16,978 bases of DNA from assembly GCA_023433985.1 (NCBI GenBank), contig JAEYTN010000446.1:1-16978 (forward strand). The letters run 5' to 3'. This document shows positions 1-6,350 of this stretch, piece after piece. The notes below the pieces were generated by a model. That model saw only the letters and a program-made list of their open reading frames with translations, searched no databases and was not told the origin of the DNA. Within the stretch, counting starts at the first letter, position 1. Each line of letters begins with the position of its first letter. The position numbers were made by a program, and so were the translations under genes. Source of the DNA: Pseudomonadota bacterium. GTDB taxonomy: Bacteria > Pseudomonadota > Alphaproteobacteria > Rhizobiales > Devosiaceae.

Positions 1-395
1 ACCTCCACCGGATCGCGGCGCACCAGGTTGAACAGGATGCGCAGCACGATGCCGGCAATGGTCGAGGCCACCGCCACGCCGAAATTCACCACGATCTCCG
101 AGACGCCGCTGCCGGTCGAGTACTGGATCAGCGACATGGCGAGGCTGGTGAGGGTGAAGATGAAGCCCATGTAGTAGAAGTTGTCGCCAGTCTGATCGTC
201 CCGAAGCCGCAGCCGGCGCAACAGGACGATGGCGAGGGCATAGCCGACCATCAGCGCGACCGGAGTGCCCGTCACCACCGCGGCGGGCCAGGTGAGGCTC
301 TTGGCGAGCACGATGAAGCCGACGCCCACGAGCGAGAAGGTGGCGAAGAAGACCGGAGGTCCGAGGTCGGCCCGGCGCAGGAGCGGGGTCGCCAT
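1..395 (-). CDS. Multi-pass membrane protein, third gene of an uncharacterised operon (C-terminus cut by window edge)
   Basis: The frame opens with ATG at 395 and stays open to the window edge, giving the first 131 residues. The ATG shares one base with the TGA of the gene before it (TGATG), which indicates translational coupling. Four hydrophobic segments can be seen, at about residues 13-33, 38-59, 73-91 and 101-124. An arginine-rich loop (RRLRLR, 60-65) lies between the second and third and is probably cytoplasmic. The third helix carries a distinctive NFYYMGFIFTLTSL stretch. No catalytic motif is visible in this part. I do not recognise the family. The rest of the protein lies outside the window, so a soluble C-terminal domain cannot be excluded. 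It is the third gene of a set with the coiled-coil membrane protein and the vWA-like protein upstream, so it probably acts in the same inner-membrane complex. Confidence 0.75.
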   Translation of the reverse strand, partial: MATPLLRRADLGPPVFFATFSLVGVGFIVLAKSLTWPAAVVTGTPVALMVGYALAIVLLRRLRLRDDQTGDNFYYMGFIFTLTSLAMSLIQYSTGSGVSEIVVNFGVAVASTIAGIVLRILFNLVRRDPVE

Positions 396-1213
396 CACAC
401 CATCCCCGCAAGCCGCGACACGGTGCCGGTACCGCGCCCCGCGTCGATCCAGCGGAGCCAGAACGCGGCGAGCGCAGTCTGGTCGATGTCGGATCGGTCG
501 CGCTGCACCAGCCAGATGTCCACCCGGGCGCCGACGAAGTCGGTGAGGTAGCGGGCGCCGGCCTTCTCCACGAAGCCATCGAAATCCATGCCGTCGCGGA
601 ACATCGAATAGAACTGGGTGTGCTCGAGCATGTCCGAGACTACGACGATACGCGTGGCAATGACACGCTGGTCCTTGCTGGTGAGCTGCTCGGCGGCGAT
701 CTGCTGCAGCGCAGCCATGATGGGCGAGGCCTTTCCCTCGGTGCCGGCGACCGCGGCGTCGAGCTTCTGCGACACGGGGAGTTCGAACTTCTCATGCCAG
801 CGCTTCTTGGCCATCTCGGGGTTGGCGGTCAGCTCGTTGAGGTCGGTGCCATCGCCGGGGTTGCACAGATAGACCAGCCGCTCGACCTTCCCCGGGTCCT
901 CGTTGAGCACGCGGATATCGAGCAGACCACCACGCGGCAGCTCCGCCACCACGTCGCCGAGCTGGTTCAGCACCTGGCTGCGCGTCACCTGCGCCAGGGC
1001 ATCGGTGGTATCGAGCAGCACGATGGTCTGGGCGGTCGGGCCGCTCCTGGGGCAGAGCGAGGCGCTGTCGATCTCGACATGGCGGGAGGTGGCGTCGACG
1101 TAAAGGTAGACGAGCGCGCCGCTGATCGCGAGGATGGCCATGGCCACCACCACGATGGCGGCGATCTGCCCGCCCGTACCCCGTCCCGACCGCCGGCGCC
1201 GCCGCGGGCTCAT
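395..1213 (-). CDS. Single-TM protein with vWA-like extracytoplasmic domain (uncharacterised)
   Basis: This is a 272-residue protein. I chose ATG 1213 because it overlaps the upstream stop as ATGA. The frame is open further upstream, but only inside the preceding gene. The N-terminus is strongly basic (RRRRR, residues 4-8). One hydrophobic helix follows at about 17-38, so the N-terminus should be cytoplasmic and the rest periplasmic. The remainder looks like a von Willebrand A / Rossmann-type fold: strand IVLLDTTD (64-71, a partial MIDAS-like DxT), strand LLDIRVLNE (97-105), strand TRIVVVSDMLEHT (187-199) and strand ARVDIWLVQRD (229-239). A full DxSxS motif is absent, so metal binding is doubtful. 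The protein has exactly two cysteines (54 and 117), which fits a periplasmic disulfide. The vWA assignment rests on strand pattern alone. The function is unknown. Confidence 0.8.
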   Translation of the reverse strand: MSPRRRRRSGRGTGGQIAAIVVVAMAILAISGALVYLYVDATSRHVEIDSASLCPRSGPTAQTIVLLDTTDALAQVTRSQVLNQLGDVVAELPRGGLLDIRVLNEDPGKVERLVYLCNPGDGTDLNELTANPEMAKKRWHEKFELPVSQKLDAAVAGTEGKASPIMAALQQIAAEQLTSKDQRVIATRIVVVSDMLEHTQFYSMFRDGMDFDGFVEKAGARYLTDFVGARVDIWLVQRDRSDIDQTALAAFWLRWIDAGRGTGTVSRLAGMV

Positions 1214-2631
1214 TTGTCCGGCACCACCTGGTCGAGCTCGCGGTAGTTCCTGAGCGCCTGGTCGAACTCGACGCCGAGGGTGGCCATGACCTTTTCGAGG
1301 TCGGCCTGCGCGCCCTTGATCGCCTCCTTGAGGTCGTCGGTGTTCCACTCGTTCTCGCGCGAGATTTCGACCTCGATGCGCTTGAGGCTGAACTCCCCGG
1401 CGAAGTGCGGCGGAGCCGGCGTCGTGCGGGCGGCGATGTTGGCGTCGCGATAGACGCGCAGCAGCGTGTTGGCAGCGGTTTCAAGCTGGCCCTGGTACTG
1501 GCCGAACAGCGTCAGCTGGCGGGCGCGGTGGGCGATGATCGCCTCATGCTCGGTGCGGCGGCGGCTCAGGTCGCCGCGCAGCTCGCTCACCGCGTCCTGG
1601 TATTGCTCGCGCACATCCATCAGGTCCTGGATGCGGGTGCGGCGCATCTCGGCATAGCGGTCCTGCGCCTTGCGCCGGCCGTCCGAGATCTCCTGGAACT
1701 TCGGGAAGCTGTCATTGAGGCTGTAGCCGTCGATCAGCGCGATGGTGGAGAAGAACACGCCGAGCCCGAACAGCACCCAGGACTCGAAATCGCTCATGGT
1801 GAGCGGCGCCTCCATCAGGCGGCGCATCACTTCGATGCCGGCGCCCTGCAGCGTATCCGCGCCGGCTTCCCGGTAGTGCGCGAGGCCGAGGTTCAGCACC
1901 GTGGTGAAGGCGAGGAAGAAGACAAGCCACAACAGGCCCCAGAGTTTGGCGAACCAGTTGCGGTGGGTGAGGAAGGGCAGACCCTTGATGGCGATCAGCA
2001 GCGGTACGCCGACATTGAGGAAGGCAAAGAGCGCCGCCTGCAGCACGCCGCCGGCGAGCCCGAGCTCGGCCCCGCGCGACAGGAAGTAGCCGTTGGTGAC
2101 GAGTTCGCCGAGGAAGATCAGCACGACGATCAGCCATTTCAGCGTCGTGCCGAGCTTCGTGTTGATCTTGGCCGGGCGGTTGATCCGGTGCTGGCGGCGG
2201 AATTCGGTGAGGTAGGCCTCGGCCTCGGTGAGCTCGCGGCGGAGGCCGTGCAGGTCGTCGAGGCCCATCTGCTGTTCGGCCTTGAGATCGGCGAGGCCCG
2301 ACTGCGCCACATCCTTGATGCCGGAGAAGCGGGCTTCGAAATCGAGGTCGATCAGGCGGGCACGGAAGCCGGTCAGCTGGTTTTCGAGCTCGTCATGCGC
2401 GGCCTTCTGCGCGGCAGTCACCTGCTCGACGATCTCGGTCTCGACGGCGTCGAACGAGGTACTGTCGGCGGGCGGTTGCTCCTCGGCGCCGCGGGCGCGG
2501 CCGCGTTCGGCCAGCGTCATGCTGGCGGTGAGCCGCTGCACATCGAGGGTGGTGAAGGTCTCGGTCGTGGCGCGATAGGCATGCACGGGCCGGTCAAGCA
2601 GGCCCTTCAGCCTGGATAGGGTCGATGGCAT
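1210..2631 (-). CDS. Four-TM membrane protein with flanking cytoplasmic coiled coils, first gene of the operon (uncharacterised)
   Basis: This is a 473-residue protein starting at ATG 2631. Residues 60-150 are charged and heptad-like, predicting a long helical or coiled-coil region. Four membrane helices follow at about 165-184, 195-217, 229-250 and 284-304. The basic loop between helices 2 and 3 (around THRNWFAK) suggests that both termini are cytoplasmic. Residues 310-390 form a second Arg/Glu/Gln-rich helical segment. A short linker and a further amphipathic helix end the protein at VPDK. Its stop overlaps the start of the vWA-like gene (ATGA). A scaffold with several TM helices plus long cytoplasmic helices, paired with a single-TM partner, resembles the layout of ExbB/ExbD-, MotA/MotB- and ZorA/ZorB-type complexes. 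However, I see no sequence motif of those families, so this is only an architectural analogy. No clear Shine-Dalgarno precedes the start. Confidence 0.82.
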   Translation of the reverse strand: MPSTLSRLKGLLDRPVHAYRATTETFTTLDVQRLTASMTLAERGRARGAEEQPPADSTSFDAVETEIVEQVTAAQKAAHDELENQLTGFRARLIDLDFEARFSGIKDVAQSGLADLKAEQQMGLDDLHGLRRELTEAEAYLTEFRRQHRINRPAKINTKLGTTLKWLIVVLIFLGELVTNGYFLSRGAELGLAGGVLQAALFAFLNVGVPLLIAIKGLPFLTHRNWFAKLWGLLWLVFFLAFTTVLNLGLAHYREAGADTLQGAGIEVMRRLMEAPLTMSDFESWVLFGLGVFFSTIALIDGYSLNDSFPKFQEISDGRRKAQDRYAEMRRTRIQDLMDVREQYQDAVSELRGDLSRRRTEHEAIIAHRARQLTLFGQYQGQLETAANTLLRVYRDANIAARTTPAPPHFAGEFSLKRIEVEISRENEWNTDDLKEAIKGAQADLEKVMATLGVEFDQALRNYRELDQVVPDK

Positions 2632-2794
2632 AGAAGGTCGCGCTCGCTGAACTACCCGGTATCCCTAGTGCCTTGCGCCTGTGCTTCACAAGTCCGGCAA
2701 TCCACCATGGCAAATCGGGCGGGGTGCCGCAATCGACGCTGGGCTTTGGCTCGGGGGCGGCCTAGAACGGCGCGCTTCCTGTTCGGACAAGCTC

Positions 2795-3718
2795 GTGACC
2801 GATATCGCTTCTCCCGCTGCCGGGGTGCCGCAGCGCCGCCTCGCCCACCTCGCCCACCTCGCCATGCTGCTGTTCGCGAGCCTGATCGCCGGGTCGTTCA
2901 CGTTCGGGGCGGCTGCGGTACCGCACCTGCCGCCGGTGCCGCTCAACGCGCTGCGCTTCGTGCTGGCGAGCCTGCTGATGGGCGCATTCGCCTTCGGCGT
3001 GGCACGGCAGAAACTGGAACTGCCCAGGGCGCCGTGGCGCTTCGGGGTGACCGGCTTCCTCACCGCGATCTACTTCGTCACCATGTTCATCGCGCTCACC
3101 ATGACGCTGCCGGTGGCGACGAGCGCGGTCTATACGCTGGTGCCGATCATGACGGCGCTGACCGGCCTGGTGCTCGTGGGGCAGCGCTCCGGCCCGCCGG
3201 TGCTGCTGAGCCTGCTGCTGGCCGGCATCGGTGCGATCTGGGTGATCTTTCGCGGCGACATCGACGCGCTGCTCCGCTTCGATGTCGGGCAGGGCGAGCT
3301 CATCTACTTCGTCGGCTGCGTCGCCTACGCGATCTACACGCCGCTGCTGCGCCGCTACAGCCGCGGCGAAAGCCCGCTGGTGCTGAGCTTCTGGACGCTG
3401 ACCGGCACGGCGGTCTGCATCGTGCTCTACGGGCTGCCCGAAATCCTCACCACCGACTGGCTGCACCTGCCGCCGGTGGTGTGGTGGGTGGTGATCTACC
3501 TGGCGGTGGGGCCGACGGCGATCTGCTTCTTTCTCATCCAATTCGCCTCGCTGCACCTGCCGGCAGCCAAGGTGGTCGCCTACGGCTACCTGGTCCCCGC
3601 CTTCGTCATCGTGTTCGAAGGCCTGGTGGGGCACGGCTGGACGAGCCTGTCGGTCGTCGCCGGTGCCGCCGTCACCGTGCTCGGCCTGGCGGTGCTGGCG
3701 GCGCTGCCCGAGCGCTAG
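2795..3718 (+). CDS. EamA/DMT-superfamily permease
   Basis: The product has about 307 residues and ten hydrophobic helices arranged as two EamA-type halves, the pattern of the drug/metabolite transporter superfamily. The first half has the family signature region around LNALRFVLASLLMGAF and VATSAVYTLVPIMTAL. The second half has the matching PTAICFFLIQFASLHL and KVVAYGYLVPAFVIV. The substrate cannot be read from sequence. The members are inner-membrane exporters of metabolites, amino acids or drugs. The frame is open from ATG 2681, but the first 38 residues from there are not hydrophobic and do not resemble the family. GTG 2795 gives the normal length of about 300. ATG 2864 would remove part of the first helix. 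No strong RBS decides the start. The gene is divergent from the vWA operon and appears monocistronic. Confidence 0.85.
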   Translation: MTDIASPAAGVPQRRLAHLAHLAMLLFASLIAGSFTFGAAAVPHLPPVPLNALRFVLASLLMGAFAFGVARQKLELPRAPWRFGVTGFLTAIYFVTMFIALTMTLPVATSAVYTLVPIMTALTGLVLVGQRSGPPVLLSLLLAGIGAIWVIFRGDIDALLRFDVGQGELIYFVGCVAYAIYTPLLRRYSRGESPLVLSFWTLTGTAVCIVLYGLPEILTTDWLHLPPVVWWVVIYLAVGPTAICFFLIQFASLHLPAAKVVAYGYLVPAFVIVFEGLVGHGWTSLSVVAGAAVTVLGLAVLAALPER

Positions 3719-3727
3719 GCAGGCGCC

Positions 3728-3829
3728 TCAGCCCCGCGTGGTGCGGTGATGCGCCCAGGCCAGCGTGACGCCCAGGGTGGTGAAGGCCGCAATGGCCAGC
3801 GCGCAGACGATGATGGCTTCGATCGGCAT
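3728..3829 (-). CDS. 33-residue single-TM small protein (hypothetical)
   Basis: A short frame starts at ATG 3829 and encodes MPIEAIIVCALAIAAFTTLG followed by VTLAWAHHRTTRG. One hydrophobic helix (about residues 4-26) is followed by a short His/Arg-rich tail. The start is preceded at good spacing by GAGGAGAG, one of the strongest Shine-Dalgarno sequences in the window, which argues for real translation. The frame is open upstream to ATG 3985, but the extra residues are Arg/Pro-rich and look like non-coding GC-rich sequence. The gene converges on the permease with a 9-bp gap. I believe similar small membrane proteins ending in an AWA(D/H)-type tail occur in Hyphomicrobiales, but I cannot name a family or function. 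It could be a regulatory micropeptide of a larger membrane complex. Confidence 0.6.
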   Translation of the reverse strand: MPIEAIIVCALAIAAFTTLGVTLAWAHHRTTRG

Positions 3830-3977
3830 TTCTTGCTCTCCTCGTTCGAGACGGACGAAGGAGAACCATGCGCCAAGGACGAGGCCCTTGATCTGGGTCA
3901 AGCGAAGGCGATGGGCGCCGGGTGGACGAAGCGGCGGGGAAGCCCTAGATTCGAGGCGGCGACCATTGGAGCCTTGG

Positions 3978-4175
3978 ATGCGCATCGAAATCGAACGTGA
4001 GGACGACGGGCGGTGGCTGGCCGAGGTTCCGGCGTTGCCGGGGGTCCTGGTCTATGCCGATAGCGAGGAGCAGGCGCGCGCCAAGGCCGAGGCCCTGGCC
4101 TTCCGGGTGATCGCGGACCGGCTCGAACACGGCGAGCCCGTACCCTCTGAAGTACGCCGGCTGTTTGCGGCGTGA
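3978..4175 (+). CDS. hicB: HicB-family antitoxin (short form)
   Basis: This 65-residue protein starts at ATG 3978, preceded by GGAG at a 6-base spacing. The sequence MRIEIEREDDGRWLAEVPAL, then PGVLVYADSEEQARAKAEAL, is the partial RNase-H-like fold of the HicB antitoxin family. The typical elements are G-R-W-x-AEVP-LPG, a strand, and a helix with repeated alanines. No C-terminal DNA-binding domain (HTH or RHH) is present, so this is the short type that neutralises HicA but may not autoregulate by itself. Its stop overlaps the GTG start of hicA (GTGA), giving the antitoxin-first order. The frame runs open upstream to 3765, but that part has no RBS and no recognisable content. Confidence 0.87.
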   Translation: MRIEIEREDDGRWLAEVPALPGVLVYADSEEQARAKAEALAFRVIADRLEHGEPVPSEVRRLFAA

Positions 4176-4386
4176 GCAACTGGCCATCCGCCAGGGCCGC
4201 GCGGGTGCTTCGCGCCCTGTTTCGCCTCGGCTGGAGCGTCAAGCGTCAGGCCGGCTCGCACCGCACCCTCGCGCGTGAGGGATGGCCGGACTATGTCTTC
4301 GCGTTTCACGACGGCGAGGAGATTGGCCCGAAGATGCTGGCGAGGACCGGAAAGCATACCGGGGCTTGCGGCCCGACGACCTTTGA
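4172..4386 (+). CDS. hicA: HicA-family mRNA interferase toxin, probable frameshift near the C-terminus
   Basis: The gene starts at GTG 4172 inside the hicB stop. Residues 1-64 match a HicA double-stranded-RNA-binding-like toxin: a helix RAARVLRALFRLGWSVKRQ, the catalytic-histidine motif GSH (His30), then GWPDYVFAFHDGEEIGPKML and KHTG. In HicA proteins of this type the tail is normally KHTG followed at once by a short L-x-P-x-D-L end. Here codons for LRPDDL and a TGA stop are present at 4366-4386, but in another frame. The run GGGG at 4361-4364 looks like GG plus two extra bases. In the uninterrupted frame translation continues past the terminator and through the tRNA gene to 4663, which is not credible as native protein. 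Either the toxin has a decayed tail or the assembly has an indel here. The end given is the in-family stop. Confidence 0.75.
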
Positions 4387-4400
4387 AACCGCCAAAACAA

Positions 4401-4422
4401 AAAGGCGCCCGAAGGCGCCTTT
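4401..4422 (-). terminator. Intrinsic terminator of tRNA-Gly, usable in both directions
   Basis: There is a perfect 9-bp stem, AAAGGCGCC (4401-4409) with GGCGCCTTT (4414-4422), closed by a four-base loop. On the minus strand the loop reads TTCG, the very stable UUCG tetraloop, and the stem is followed by TTTTTGTTTTGG. This makes it a good rho-independent terminator for the tRNA. On the plus strand the hairpin lies just after hicA and is followed by TTTGTCAT, so it may also end the hicBA transcript. Confidence 0.85.
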
Positions 4423-4451
4423 GTCATCATCCCGTTGCGGCGGGAGGATAT

Positions 4452-4526
4452 TGGAGCGGGCGAAGGGATTCGAACCCTCGACCCTAACCTTGGCAAGGTT
4501 ATGCTCTACCCCTGAGCTACACCCGC
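4452..4526 (-). tRNA. tRNA-Gly (anticodon GCC)
   Basis: The reverse complement folds as a full tRNA cloverleaf. The acceptor stem pairs GCGGGTG with CGCCCGC (one G-U pair). The D-arm has GCTCAGGGGTAGAGC, the anticodon arm AACCTTGCCAAGGTT carries GCC (plus-strand bases 4492-4494), and the T-arm contains GGTTCGAATCC. The CCA end is encoded (TGG at 4452-4454). It is transcribed away from the cnoX operon. Its own promoter and terminator flank it. Confidence 0.96.
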
Positions 4527-4569
4527 ACTCCAGTCGCTGCCAGTGCTTGGCACCGGCTCGACGGGCGCC

Positions 4570-4598
4570 TATATGCCCAATCGAAAGCACGATTGCAA
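4570..4598 (-). promoter_or_regulatory. Sigma-70-type promoter of tRNA-Gly
   Basis: On the minus strand, TTGCAA (4598-4593) is followed after exactly 17 bases by CATATA (4575-4570). This is a close match to a housekeeping -35/-10 pair at optimal spacing, with transcription expected to begin about 35-40 bases before the tRNA 5' end. Confidence 0.6.
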
Positions 4599-4707
4599 CC
4601 CATAATTCGGCCTCACGCAAAAGCGTGGTAAAGCTTGCACCGGTGCCCCCAAAACGGGCATGAAACCGGCGTCAGGCGGGCCTTTCCGCCCCAAGGGATC
4701 TCGACGA

Positions 4708-5655
4708 ATGGCACTGAACGACATCGGCACCGCCTCTGTACAGAATGCCGCACCGCCGGCCGCGCTGATCGAGGAATCGACCGATCGGGCCTTCAAGGCC
4801 GACGTGATCGACGCATCGCTCGAAGCTCCGGTGCTGGTGGATTTCTGGGCGCCGTGGTGCGGTCCCTGCCGGCAGCTGACGCCGAATCTCGAGAAGGTGA
4901 TCAACGAGAAGCAGGGCAAGATCCGGCTCGTGAAGATCAATATCGACGAGAATCCCTCGATCGCCGGGCAGCTGGGCATCCAGTCGATTCCCGCCGTGTT
5001 CGCCTTCGCGGGCGGGCGGCCGGTCGATGCGTTCCTCGGCGCCATTCCCGAGAGCGAGGTGCGCCGCTTCGCCGACAAGGTGATCGCCAACGCTCCGGCG
5101 GGCAAGCCGGCCGCCGGCTCGCTCGAGGAAGAGATCGGGCATGCGCTCGAAGCCGCCGCCGAGGCGCTGACCATGGGCGACCTCAACCAGGCGGCGCAGA
5201 TCTACGGCATGATCCTGCAGCAGAAGCCCGACCACGCGCAGGCGCTGATCGGCATCGCCAACGTCTTCCTCAAGGCCGGGCAGCCCGACCAGGCGCAGGC
5301 CGCGCTCGACGACGTGCCGGAGGCCGACCGCAAGGGCGCCGACTACACCTCGACGCTCGCCTCGCTCAACCTTCTCAGCGAGGCGGCCACCCTCAGCGAA
5401 ACCGACGAGCTGGCGCAGCAGGTCGAGGCCGATCCCGACAACCACCAGGCCCGCTTCGACCTCGCGGTGAAGTACAATGCCGAGGGCAAGCGCGTCGAAG
5501 CCGCCGAGGCGCTCGTGGCGCTGATGAAACGCGACCGCTCCTGGAACGAGGACGGCGCGCGCAAGAAGCTGCTCGAGCTGTTCGAGGCGTGGGGCCCGAA
5601 GGACCCCGCGACGCTGAAGGGCCGGCGGCTCCTTTCCTCGGTCCTCTTCTCCTGA
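4708..5655 (+). CDS. cnoX: Thioredoxin-TPR chaperedoxin (CnoX/YbbN family)
   Basis: The protein has 315 residues starting at ATG 4708 (MALNDIG...), preceded by AAGGGA. An in-frame ATG at 4660 has no RBS and was not chosen. Residues 22-130 are a thioredoxin fold with DFWAPWCGPCRQL (redox cysteines 51 and 54) and the cis-proline motif QSIPAV (Pro95). Residues 140-310 are helical repeats of tetratricopeptide type, for example LNQAAQIYGMILQQKPDHAQ, as in the CnoX/YbbN C-terminal domain. Known CnoX proteins combine holdase activity with protection of substrate cysteines and hand clients to GroEL and DnaK. E. coli CnoX has lost the CxxC, whereas this protein keeps the complete WCGPC, so it should be redox-active. 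It is cytoplasmic, as no signal peptide is present. It is the first gene of an operon with the LON-domain and UPF0434 genes. Confidence 0.88.
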   Translation: MALNDIGTASVQNAAPPAALIEESTDRAFKADVIDASLEAPVLVDFWAPWCGPCRQLTPNLEKVINEKQGKIRLVKINIDENPSIAGQLGIQSIPAVFAFAGGRPVDAFLGAIPESEVRRFADKVIANAPAGKPAAGSLEEEIGHALEAAAEALTMGDLNQAAQIYGMILQQKPDHAQALIGIANVFLKAGQPDQAQAALDDVPEADRKGADYTSTLASLNLLSEAATLSETDELAQQVEADPDNHQARFDLAVKYNAEGKRVEAAEALVALMKRDRSWNEDGARKKLLELFEAWGPKDPATLKGRRLLSSVLFS

Positions 5656-5681
5656 AGGCAGATTCCGCAAGGCAAGCCGCC

Positions 5682-6350
5682 ATGCTCAAGCGTCCCCAGT
5701 CCCCGGCCGACATCCCGGCCTCGATCCCGATCTTCCCGCTCACCGGCGCCCTGCTGCTGCCTTATGCGCGGCGGCCGCTCAACATCTTCGAGCCGCGCTA
5801 TCTCGAGATGATCGACCATGCGCTCAGGGGCGACCGGCTGATCGGGCTGATCCAGCCGCAGGACACATCGGAGGAAAGCCCGCAGGGGCAGGTGCCGGTG
5901 CAGAAGATCGGCACGGTGGGCCGCATCACGCATTTCGAGGAGATCGAGGACGCGCGCTATTTCGTCATCCTCGAGGGCGTCTGCCGCTTCGAGTACGTGA
6001 AGGAAATCCCGACCATGTCGCCGTTCCGCCGTGCCATGGTCTCGACCGACCCGTTCGCGTCGGATTTCGATCGCGAGTTCGGCGAGGAGGCGGTGGATCG
6101 CCAGCGCTTCCTCAAGATGATGCGCGACTACGCCGAGTTCGGCGATTTCGACCTCAACTGGGACGAGATCGAGAAGACCGGCACCGCCGACCTCGTCAAT
6201 TTCTGCTGCATGGTCTCGCCCTATGGCGCGGCCGAGAAGCAGGCGCTGCTCGAGGCCAACTCGCTCGAAGCGCGCGCCGAAACGCTGATCGCCATGGCCG
6301 AGATCGAGATGGCCAAGGGTGACGGCGACCGGGCTTCGCCACTGAATTGA
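5682..6350 (+). CDS. LON substrate-binding (LON_N) domain protein
   Basis: A 222-residue protein starts at ATG 5682, 26 bases after the cnoX stop, with AAGGCA upstream. Nearly the whole length is a stand-alone Lon N-terminal (PUA-like) domain. It begins IPIFPLTGALLLPYARRPLN, continues IFEPRYLEMIDHAL and LIGLIQPQ, then has the IGTVGRITHFEEIEDARYFV strand pair and the LEGVCRFEY motif. The ATPase and serine-lysine protease parts of Lon are absent, so it is not a protease. Stand-alone LON-domain proteins are common in alphaproteobacteria in exactly this position between the thioredoxin-TPR gene and the UPF0434 gene. Their role is unknown, with client or peptide recognition a plausible guess. A frame upstream of the ATG is open through cnoX but is only a GC-driven shadow. 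Confidence 0.88.
   Translation: MLKRPQSPADIPASIPIFPLTGALLLPYARRPLNIFEPRYLEMIDHALRGDRLIGLIQPQDTSEESPQGQVPVQKIGTVGRITHFEEIEDARYFVILEGVCRFEYVKEIPTMSPFRRAMVSTDPFASDFDREFGEEAVDRQRFLKMMRDYAEFGDFDLNWDEIEKTGTADLVNFCCMVSPYGAAEKQALLEANSLEARAETLIAMAEIEMAKGDGDRASPLN

Noticed and set aside
1405..2619. 404-codon plus-strand frame opposite the coiled-coil membrane protein
   Set aside because: It is an antisense shadow of a well-supported gene. The composition (Glu/Ala/Arg/Gly/His-rich, no domain) is typical of the complement of GC-rich codons, and it has no RBS.
2668..3768. 366-codon plus-strand frame overlapping the permease
   Set aside because: It is a shifted-frame shadow (Arg/Ala/Pro-rich). The permease frame has clear TM helices.
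3746..4000. Plus-strand frame over the 33-residue gene, and ATG 3985 as an upstream start for that gene
   Set aside because: There is no RBS and no conserved-looking content. The strong RBS points to ATG 3829 on the minus strand.
4387..4663. Continuation of the hicA frame through the terminator and tRNA-Gly
   Set aside because: It reads through structural RNA and intergenic DNA after the apparent frameshift, so it is not native protein.
4635..5681. Upstream extension of the LON-domain reading frame through cnoX
   Set aside because: The extension is Arg/Gly-rich, out of frame with cnoX, and the conserved LON domain begins at ATG 5682 with its own RBS.
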